Shown: in pieces, positions 24,470 to 31,823 of the stretch
How the letters are laid out: each line of letters starts with the position of its first letter
How positions within the stretch are numbered: the first letter of the stretch is position 1
Assembly (NCBI RefSeq): GCF_050633145.1
Contig: NZ_JBOEFY010000041.1
Span: 104,239 to 168,238 of the forward strand
Source: Kordia sp050633145
GTDB lineage: Bacteria > Bacteroidota > Bacteroidia > Flavobacteriales > Flavobacteriaceae
Length of the DNA stretch: 64,000 bases
Direction: 5' to 3'
Program-made: the position numbers and the translations under genes
Notes under the pieces: model-generated
Database searches by the model: none
What the model saw: the letters and a program-made list of their open reading frames with translations, nothing else
What the model was told of the DNA's origin: nothing

Positions 24470-26797
24470 ATGTATACTTCTATAACAAACAGACGAAGTT
24501 TTATAAAAAAAATGGCCTTACTTTCTGCTATGACGGCCGCAGCAACTATGTTTCCTGGAATTCTTTTCGCAGAAGAGCAAGAAAGAGGATTACCTAAAGG
24601 CGGTAATTTAGACTGGAAAAAAGCACCCTGTAGGTTTTGTGGAGTTGGTTGTGGTGTATTAATTGGTGTAGATAACGGAAAAGCAGTAGCCGTAAAAGGT
24701 GATCCAAAATCTGCAGTAAATAAAGGTCTTTGTTGTGTAAAAGGATATCATTCTGTTATGGCTATGTACGGTAAAGACCGATTGACAAAACCTTTGGTAA
24801 AGAAGAATGGAAAATATGTAGCAACCTCTATGAATGAAGCTTTAGATCTTATTGCTTCAAAGATGAAAGAAACGATTAAAGATCATGGAAAAGATTCAGT
24901 TTCTATATATGGTTCAGGACAATGGACAATTCCCGATGGTTACGTAGCTTCCAAATTATTTAAAGGATGTATCGGAACCAATAATGTTGAGGCAAACGCA
25001 CGTTTGTGCATGGCGAGTGCCGTAACAGGTTTTTTAACTTCTTTTGGAATTGACGAACCAATGGGTTGTTATGAAGATATAGATCATGCGGATGTATTTG
25101 TTTTATGGGGAAATAATATGGCTGAAATGCATCCTGTTTTATTCTCTAGAATGTTAGATCAACGCTTAAAAAGAGGCGTAAAAATCATTGATTTCGCAAC
25201 ACGTACCACACGTACGAGTATGGCAGCCGATAAATCTATCCTATTTCTTCCACAAACTGATTTAGCAGTAGCAAATGCTATTTGTTATGAGATTATAAAA
25301 AATGGTTGGGTTAATACATCTTTTGTAGAAAAGCATTGTAATATCAATAAAGGATTGACCAATATGGGATATGGTCTTGAAGACAAATATAAGTTTAAAG
25401 ATAAGCCTGAAAAGATCGATTTTGAATCTTATAAAAAATTCTTGGAAGATTATACTCCTGAGAAAGTAGAAAAAATATCTGGAGTATCTGCAAAAGACAT
25501 TAAATATATGGCGGCTTATTATGGTGATCCTAATAAGAAAGTAATGTCATTATGGTGTATGGGACCAAATCAACATTCTCGTGGTACATGGATGAATAAT
25601 CTTATTTATAATATTCATTTGTTAACAGGAAAAATTTCAACACCAGGAAACAGTCCATTTTCTTTAACAGGACAGCCTAGTGCTTGTGGAACTGTGAGAG
25701 AAGTAGGAACGCTAACTCACAAACTTCCGCATGGCGTAGTTATGAAGAAAGAACACAGAGAGTTTGCAGCAAAAATTTGGGATGTTCCTGTAGAAAATAT
25801 AGATCCAAAACCAACCTATCATACGGTAGAAATGTTTAGAGCATTAGATCGTGGAGATATTCGTTTCATGTGGATTCAGGTTACAAATCCTATGGTAACC
25901 ATGCCTAAGTTAAAACGCTATAGAGATGGAGCTAAAAAAGAAGGTCGTTTTATTGTAGTTTCTGACATCTATCCTACTCCAACAACAGATATTGCCGACG
26001 TAATTTTGCCTTCTGCAATGTGGGTAGAACGTGAAGGAATGTATGGAAACTCTGAAAGACGTACACAGTATTTTGAACAAATGGTTGAGCCGCCTGGAGA
26101 AGCAATTAGCGATACTTGGCAGTTGGTGGAAGTAGCGAAACGTATGGGATTTGAAAAACAATTCTACTATAAAGAAGAGACACATATTGAAGAGATTTAT
26201 ACTGAATATCGTAGACATCACGATAATAAAAAACACAATATGGCGCCTCTTAAGGTTTTAAAAGAAAATCCTGGAATGCAATGGCCGTATGTAGATGGAA
26301 AACCAACGAAATGGCGATTCAATTCAAAATATGATCCTGCGTGTAGTAATGGTGAAGAATTTCATTTTTATGGAAAACCTGATGGAAAAGCCATTATTTG
26401 GCAACGTCCTTATGAACCAGCTGCAGAAGAACCAGATGCTGAATATCCATTTTGGTTAAATACTGGTCGTGTGGTTGAACATTGGCACACAGGCTCTATG
26501 ACACGTAGAATTCCTGTACTGCACAAAGCAATGCCTCATGGATATGTAGAACTAAATCCTAGAGATGCAAAACGCATGCAAATAAAAAATGGAGATCAGG
26601 TAAAATTGACAACTAGAAGAGGGCAAATTATAATGCCAGCATCTATCAATCAAAGAGGTGTTCCTGCGCCAATGCAAGTGTTTGTACCATTCTTTGATGA
26701 AAACATGTTAATCAATGACATCACGTTAGATTCTTTTTGTCCTATCTCTAAAGAACCCGATTATAAGAAATGTGCTGTTAAAGTAGAAAAAGCTTAA
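24470..26797 (+). CDS. napA: Periplasmic nitrate reductase catalytic subunit NapA
   Basis: 775 residues. The Tat signal has Arg8-Arg9 in TNRRSFIKK followed by a hydrophobic stretch to ILFAEE. The [4Fe-4S] motif is CRFCGVGCG plus LCCVKGYH. The molybdenum ligand is Cys180 in ARLCMASAVTGF, and the NapA hallmark DEPMGCYEDIDHADVFVLWG follows. It reduces nitrate to nitrite in the periplasm with bis-MGD. It lacks nothing obvious and is slightly shorter than the E. coli enzyme. Electrons should come from the downstream haem and Fe-S genes. Confidence 0.96.
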   Translation: MYTSITNRRSFIKKMALLSAMTAAATMFPGILFAEEQERGLPKGGNLDWKKAPCRFCGVGCGVLIGVDNGKAVAVKGDPKSAVNKGLCCVKGYHSVMAMYGKDRLTKPLVKKNGKYVATSMNEALDLIASKMKETIKDHGKDSVSIYGSGQWTIPDGYVASKLFKGCIGTNNVEANARLCMASAVTGFLTSFGIDEPMGCYEDIDHADVFVLWGNNMAEMHPVLFSRMLDQRLKRGVKIIDFATRTTRTSMAADKSILFLPQTDLAVANAICYEIIKNGWVNTSFVEKHCNINKGLTNMGYGLEDKYKFKDKPEKIDFESYKKFLEDYTPEKVEKISGVSAKDIKYMAAYYGDPNKKVMSLWCMGPNQHSRGTWMNNLIYNIHLLTGKISTPGNSPFSLTGQPSACGTVREVGTLTHKLPHGVVMKKEHREFAAKIWDVPVENIDPKPTYHTVEMFRALDRGDIRFMWIQVTNPMVTMPKLKRYRDGAKKEGRFIVVSDIYPTPTTDIADVILPSAMWVEREGMYGNSERRTQYFEQMVEPPGEAISDTWQLVEVAKRMGFEKQFYYKEETHIEEIYTEYRRHHDNKKHNMAPLKVLKENPGMQWPYVDGKPTKWRFNSKYDPACSNGEEFHFYGKPDGKAIIWQRPYEPAAEEPDAEYPFWLNTGRVVEHWHTGSMTRRIPVLHKAMPHGYVELNPRDAKRMQIKNGDQVKLTTRRGQIIMPASINQRGVPAPMQVFVPFFDENMLINDITLDSFCPISKEPDYKKCAVKVEKA

Positions 26798-26891
26798 TGT
26801 ATGAAACGAGCATGTTAAAAAGTTTCTTCCTCAAAGGAAATAATTAATAGCAAACAACATGTGACCGATAAAAAGTAATAAATATATACGC

Positions 26892-27581
26892 ATGAAAAGA
26901 TTAGGTATCATATCATTATTTACACTGTTATTTATAGCTTTTATAGTTGTATGGAATTATAGTTATCAAACTGGGTTAGAAGACGCTTATATTCCAATGA
27001 CCAATGATAACCCAACTCCTTCTATTCCATCTGAAACAGGCGTTTTTCAACGTTCAGAATTTGCGTTAGATTATGCTAATATGCCTATCGACGAAAATCA
27101 TCAAAGATCTTTAGCAACTTATTATGATAATAGAGCGTATCATGGAGCGCCTCCAAGTATTCCACATGAGGTAAAGAGTGAACGAAGCATGGGCGCAAAT
27201 AACTGTTTGCAATGTCATCAAAATGGAGGATTTGTAACAAAGTTTAATGCATATGCTCCAGTAACGCCGCATCCAGAAATGATAAATTGTAGGCAATGTC
27301 ATGTTGCAGAAAACACAAAGTCACTATTTAAGGAAACTGCTTTTCATAAAGTACTTGCACCTAAAGTTGGAATTAATAACGCATTAGATGGAAGTCCGCC
27401 AGTAATACCGCATCAAATTCAAATGCGAGAAAATTGTTTGTCATGCCACGCAGGACCAAGCGCTCCAAAAGAAATTAGAGTAACACATCCAGAGCGAATC
27501 AATTGCAGACAATGTCATGTTATTAATAATAAAGAAGTTAAAGATATCGGAATTTTTACTAGACAAAAAAATGGACAATAA
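26892..27581 (+). CDS. napB: NapB-like c-type cytochrome with four haem motifs
   Basis: 229 residues. An N-terminal signal anchor (about 5-22) is followed by two similar diheme units. Unit 1: APPSIPHEV, CLQCH, PVTPHPEMINCRQCHV. Unit 2: SPPVIPHQI, CLSCH, THPERINCRQCHV. Each unit resembles one classical NapB, which binds two haems, so this looks like a tandem NapB. NapB is the electron-donor partner of NapA in the periplasm. Starting 94 bp after napA, its stop overlaps the next gene's start. Confidence 0.85.
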   Translation: MKRLGIISLFTLLFIAFIVVWNYSYQTGLEDAYIPMTNDNPTPSIPSETGVFQRSEFALDYANMPIDENHQRSLATYYDNRAYHGAPPSIPHEVKSERSMGANNCLQCHQNGGFVTKFNAYAPVTPHPEMINCRQCHVAENTKSLFKETAFHKVLAPKVGINNALDGSPPVIPHQIQMRENCLSCHAGPSAPKEIRVTHPERINCRQCHVINNKEVKDIGIFTRQKNGQ

Positions 27582-28197
27582 AAACTACATCATAATCATA
27601 GCAACTGTGTTTCTTTCTATGTCTATATTTTCATGTAAACATCACGGAGAAGAATATCATAGTATTACAGACAAAATTGAAGCTGAAAGTAAAAACTACC
27701 ACGGTACTTCTATTTCTTCAGAAGGTCATTTAGGAGATGAAAAAATGATCGAAATTACTGTAGGAGAGCATACTTTTTTAATTCCAGAGCGCAAGAGTCA
27801 AATTAAGTCATTTGCCTGTACCGAATGTCATTCAAAACCTTTAAATGAATTACAGAGTTCTGAAGGAATAAAGAAAGCACATTGGGATATCGCTTTAAAT
27901 CATGCTGATCAAAATACAATGAACTGTACAACTTGCCATAATGAAAAGAAAATGAACGACTTAACAAGTTTAACAGGACACACTATTGATTTTAATAAAA
28001 GTTATCAATTATGCGCACAATGTCACACAAAACAATTTGATGATTGGCAAGGCGGCGCACACGGAAAACGTATTGGTGGATGGGCACCTCCAAGAGCATC
28101 AATGACTTGTGTAAACTGTCATAACCCACACAAACCACATTTTGAGTCTAAATGGCCCGCAAGGTTTAATACTCAAAAAGTAAAAGAAAGAGAGTAA
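27571..28197 (+). CDS. Tetrahaem cytochrome c lipoprotein of the nap operon
   Basis: The ATG at 27571 is preferred; it overlaps the NapB-like stop by 11 bp and gives a lipoprotein signal with Cys22 (SMSIFSCKHH). The longer reading from 27517 overlaps too far. Four CxxCH sites are seen: CTECH, CTTCH, CAQCH and CVNCH, the last followed by NPHKPHFE. About 208 residues. It probably carries electrons from a quinol dehydrogenase to the NapAB pair. It is not a typical NapC, since it has no N-terminal membrane helix, but it may take its place. Confidence 0.85.
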   Translation: MDNKNYIIIIATVFLSMSIFSCKHHGEEYHSITDKIEAESKNYHGTSISSEGHLGDEKMIEITVGEHTFLIPERKSQIKSFACTECHSKPLNELQSSEGIKKAHWDIALNHADQNTMNCTTCHNEKKMNDLTSLTGHTIDFNKSYQLCAQCHTKQFDDWQGGAHGKRIGGWAPPRASMTCVNCHNPHKPHFESKWPARFNTQKVKERE

Positions 28198-28235
28198 TAA
28201 GAGTTTTTGTATAGACTAATAACATCATTTTAGGT

Positions 28236-29360
28236 ATGAGCAATAATAATAAATGGTTTTCTCTAAATTTTGGAAGAAAAGAAAAAGATACTTCTCACTC
28301 TTGTGGTTGTGGAAATCCTTCTGGAGGATGCAATTCTAGTAGTTCAAAAGAAGAATTAAATGAAAAAGAGTTTTTTGAAGCAGCAATAGATGCCTCTATA
28401 GGTGATGAAAGAACTAAAGATGGCTTTGACCAAGTGTTTGATGTTAAAATGGATAGAAGGTCTGCCTTTAAAAAATTGACAGCAAGCTTATTGATTGGAG
28501 CTGGCGCTGTATCTTCTTGCACCAGCGTTATTGCTGGTGATGACACCAAAGAAAAAGCACAAATAGATTGGGAAGAACAATTTAAAGGCAATTATAAATT
28601 GATGACCAATGATGAGAAAAAAGGAACAGTAGATAGACTTGTTCGTTCTTATCAGCTACGAACTGGAAAAACCATTAGCATGTCTTCCAAAAATGCAGAA
28701 GAAGATGTACTCTTTGGATACGCTTTTAATATTTCCAAATGTCAAGGGTACATGGATTGTGTTACGGCTTGTGTTGAAGAAAATAACCAAGACCGAAATT
28801 CTCAAATGCAATACATCCGTATTCACGAAATGAAAGACGGAAAAGGATTCAACTTTAATGAAGCTGATGATAATTATTACCACGAAGTTCCTGCCGAAGG
28901 ACATTTTTACATGGGAACGCAATGTTTTCATTGTGACAATCCGCCATGTGTAGATGTTTGTCCAGTACAAGCCACATGGCGAGAAGATGATGGTTTGGTT
29001 GTAATAGACTATGATTGGTGTGTAGGATGTCGTTATTGTATGGCAGCTTGTCCTTATGACGGTCGTAGGTTTAATTGGAGTAAACCAACTGTTCCTGAAG
29101 AAGAGGTTAATAAAAATCAGCATTATTTAGGAAATAGAATGCGCAAAAAAGGAGTCATGGAAAAATGCACATTTTGTGTACAACGTTCTAGAGTTGGAAA
29201 AAACCCTGCTTGTGTAGAAGCATGCCCTACTGGCGCCCGCATTTTTGGAAACCTATTAGACTCAAATAGTACAATACGCTGGGTTCTTGAGAATAAAAAA
29301 GTATTTAGACTTAAAGAAGATTTAGGTACAGAGCCTAAGTTCTGGTACTTTATGGATTAA
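28236..29360 (+). CDS. NrfC/DmsB-like ferredoxin with Tat-type internal signal
   Basis: 374 residues. An N-terminal 70-residue polar extension with a small Cys cluster (SCGCGNPSGGC) precedes a Tat-like motif (DRRSAFKK, Arg74-Arg75) and a hydrophobic stretch. Four [4Fe-4S] sites follow: CQGYMDCVTAC, CFHCDNPPCVDVCP, CVGCRYCMAACP and CTFCVQRSRVGKNPACVEACP. Proteins of this build pass electrons between an NrfD membrane partner and a periplasmic oxidoreductase. The odd N-terminal extension before the Arg pair is seen in Bacteroidota Tat-variant proteins. NrfD lies 38 bp downstream. Confidence 0.88.
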   Translation: MSNNNKWFSLNFGRKEKDTSHSCGCGNPSGGCNSSSSKEELNEKEFFEAAIDASIGDERTKDGFDQVFDVKMDRRSAFKKLTASLLIGAGAVSSCTSVIAGDDTKEKAQIDWEEQFKGNYKLMTNDEKKGTVDRLVRSYQLRTGKTISMSSKNAEEDVLFGYAFNISKCQGYMDCVTACVEENNQDRNSQMQYIRIHEMKDGKGFNFNEADDNYYHEVPAEGHFYMGTQCFHCDNPPCVDVCPVQATWREDDGLVVIDYDWCVGCRYCMAACPYDGRRFNWSKPTVPEEEVNKNQHYLGNRMRKKGVMEKCTFCVQRSRVGKNPACVEACPTGARIFGNLLDSNSTIRWVLENKKVFRLKEDLGTEPKFWYFMD

Positions 29361-29398
29361 TAAAATATAAAACTTGAAATAAGCTAAAGTATACGTAA

Positions 29399-30619
29399 AT
29401 GAGAAGACTTAAAGTTTTTGGAAGTTTAGTTAGAGATAGTTTAGATACTATTACGCATGGCTCAAAGAGATACCATTTATGGATGGCTTTTTTAACCATA
29501 GTCATGCTTGCTGGAATGTACTGCTATTCAATTCAATTAGAACATGGATTGAGCGTAACAGGAATGACTGATAGAGTAAGTTGGGGATTGTACATTTCTA
29601 ACTTTACATTCTTAGTCGGTGTTGCCGCCGCTGCCGTAATGTTAGTAATGCCAACGTATGTACTAAAAGATATCGATTTTAAACAAGCGGTTCTTATTGG
29701 GGAAGGATTAGCTGTAGCTGCGCTTATTATGTGTTTAGCATTTGTTATTGCAGATATGGGCGGACCATCTGTATTGTGGCATATGTTGCCTGGAATAGGT
29801 GTATTTAACTTTCCAAACTCAATGCTTACTTGGGATGTATTAGTATTAAACGGCTACTTATTTTTAAATATTACGATTCCGTTTTATATTCTTTTTAGAC
29901 ATTATCAAGGTAAAAAGTCTAAAAAAAGCGTGTATGTTCCTGGTGCAATTTTATCAGTATTTTGGGCAGTTGGAATTCACTTAGTAACGGCATTCTTATA
30001 TCAAGGATTACAAGCAAGACCTTTTTGGAATAATGCGCTTTTAGGACCACGATTTTTAGCTTCCGCTTTTGCAGCCGGACCTGCATTAATTATTTTAGTT
30101 TTAGCAATTATTAGAACCTATACAGCCTTTAAAATAGAAGATAAAACACTTAAAAAGATTGCTATGGTAGTTACTGTAGCAGCGCAGATTAACTTAATTA
30201 TGTTGGTTTCTGAATTGTTTAAAGAATTCTACGCACCAACGCATCACAGTGAAAGTGCATATTATTTATTCTTTGGGTTGAAAGGAAAAACAGCTTTATT
30301 ACCCTGGATTTGGACAGCAATCACTATGAATGTAGTAGCAACCGTAATGCTAACGTTCCATAAGCTTAGAAACAATTTTAGAGTATTATTCTTTGCTTGT
30401 TTCATGCTATTTGTTGCCATCTGGATTGAAAAAGGGTTTGGACTTATAGTTCCTGGATTTATTCCTGGACCTTACGGAAAAATAGCAGAATACACTCCTA
30501 CAGGAATTGAAATTGGCGTTACTTTAGGTATTTGGGCATTAGGAGCATTTATATTTACAATTTTAGCAAGAACAGCTATTGGAATTGAAACAGGTAAATT
30601 AAGATATAAAAAAAAGTAA
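29399..30619 (+). CDS. nrfD: NrfD/PsrC-family quinol dehydrogenase membrane subunit
   Basis: 406 residues with about nine or ten transmembrane helices; examples are MAFLTIVMLAGMYCYSIQLEHG, VSWGLYISNFTFLVGVAAAAV and AFLYQGLQARPFWNNALLGP. NrfD-type proteins oxidise menaquinol and hand electrons to a ferredoxin partner. Next to the NrfC-like gene it likely replaces the NapC or NapGH route for nitrate reduction. It is last in the nap operon and is followed by a terminator. Confidence 0.92.
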   Translation: MRRLKVFGSLVRDSLDTITHGSKRYHLWMAFLTIVMLAGMYCYSIQLEHGLSVTGMTDRVSWGLYISNFTFLVGVAAAAVMLVMPTYVLKDIDFKQAVLIGEGLAVAALIMCLAFVIADMGGPSVLWHMLPGIGVFNFPNSMLTWDVLVLNGYLFLNITIPFYILFRHYQGKKSKKSVYVPGAILSVFWAVGIHLVTAFLYQGLQARPFWNNALLGPRFLASAFAAGPALIILVLAIIRTYTAFKIEDKTLKKIAMVVTVAAQINLIMLVSELFKEFYAPTHHSESAYYLFFGLKGKTALLPWIWTAITMNVVATVMLTFHKLRNNFRVLFFACFMLFVAIWIEKGFGLIVPGFIPGPYGKIAEYTPTGIEIGVTLGIWALGAFIFTILARTAIGIETGKLRYKKK

Positions 30620-30659
30620 TCTAATTTCAGTTTTTACAAACTACAAAGCGACTCAAAAA

Positions 30660-30697
30660 AACAGGAAAGCCTTACTAGAAACAGTAAGGCTTTCTTT
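30660..30697. terminator. Bidirectional terminator after the nap operon
   Basis: AAAGCCTTACT and AGTAAGGCTTT form a stem with an AGAAAC-type loop, flanked by A- and T-rich sequence. It serves the nap operon and the converging secreted-protein operon. The same stem core occurs at 55582-55620. Confidence 0.85.
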
Positions 30698-30817
30698 GAC
30701 CCAAATCTTTAAATTTTACACTTTTTGCAATACAGTTAAATCATAATATCAAGCTATTCCTTTATAAACTTTGTTCCATGAGTTTGTTTTTATTTATAAT
30801 CTTATCATTGTATATTT

Positions 30818-31816
30818 CTAGTTTTCTGGTAGTTGTTCTATAATTTGATACGTGCTAAAATTTAAAAAGTTTTCAGGATGCGCTAATACATTTTGAAGGA
30901 CGAAAGGCGTATCTGGCGTTGTCCCAGTATATTGAATTGTACCATCCATATCAATATCGGCAGTATTGTATGCAGATACAGCATAGGTTGGTAAATTTAA
31001 AAAGTTACCAGCATCATTTAATACTAATGAAAGTATACTTGGCACATCAGGGTTCGTTCCTGAGTATTGTATAACCGTATCTCCATTTACATTTCCTGCC
31101 CACATCGCTACTACTCCACTTGGTATCCCAAAAGTAGTTTGCGCATTGGTTCCGAAAGTAATTTGATTTGTAGCATCTGTAAAGTCTACCGTAGCGCTTG
31201 TACCTGATAGTGTTACTGCATTCGCTGTCATGATTCCTAAATGGTTTCTGTGCTTTATAACAACGTAATAATCATCTGCTCTTACTTCTATTTCAATATT
31301 AGATAATCCATCTGTTGCTACAATATCGCCATCACGTTGTAATAAGGCAGATTGACTTGATACTACTATGGTATTATCTACAGCATCACGAAGTTCCACA
31401 AAAACCCAATCTACAATATCATCATTATCCATTCCTGTTCCTGATGTGCCACCTGTATTTAAAACACTAGCAACACAGGTTAGTCCATCGCTGTATGGAG
31501 ACGTTGTTGTTACTAAAGAGCTACGTAAATCATCTTGCATTAAATTACTAGAACTATTTAATAATGCGCCTTGTAAAAAAACGATCAAATCTATTTTTAT
31601 GCCTAAAAGAATAGTTGTTTGATGGAACCCTTGAGTTAAAGTCGAATTACCATCTGTAATAGTCGTAACAGCAAGTTCTCCCACTGTGAAATCTAAAGTA
31701 GTAGTTCCATTAGCTACCGTTTCTCCTACTGAGGCTACAACTTGACGTTCAACACTCTGAGCTTGACTAAAAAAGCTTATAAATATAATTCCCAAAAATA
31801 AAAAGTAATGTCTCAT
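30818..31816 (-). CDS. Secreted protein sharing the C-terminal domain of the giant LRR protease
   Basis: 332 residues. The signal peptide MRHYFLFLGIIFISFFSQAQ precedes a short VGETVANGTTTLDFTVGEL region that is common in Bacteroidota surface proteins. The last 260 residues match the C-terminus of the gene upstream almost line for line: DLIVFLQGALL, VDWVFVELRDA, YYVVIKHRNHLGIMTAN, GNVNGDTVIQYSG, DIDMDGTIQYTGTTPDTPF, and a final EQLPEN. This is a tandem duplication, 7 bp after the giant gene. The role is unknown; it may be a soluble version of the cell-surface module. I see no classical T9SS C-terminal domain. Confidence 0.78.
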   Translation of the reverse strand: MRHYFLFLGIIFISFFSQAQSVERQVVASVGETVANGTTTLDFTVGELAVTTITDGNSTLTQGFHQTTILLGIKIDLIVFLQGALLNSSSNLMQDDLRSSLVTTTSPYSDGLTCVASVLNTGGTSGTGMDNDDIVDWVFVELRDAVDNTIVVSSQSALLQRDGDIVATDGLSNIEIEVRADDYYVVIKHRNHLGIMTANAVTLSGTSATVDFTDATNQITFGTNAQTTFGIPSGVVAMWAGNVNGDTVIQYSGTNPDVPSILSLVLNDAGNFLNLPTYAVSAYNTADIDMDGTIQYTGTTPDTPFVLQNVLAHPENFLNFSTYQIIEQLPEN

Positions 31817-31823
31817 AGTTTTA

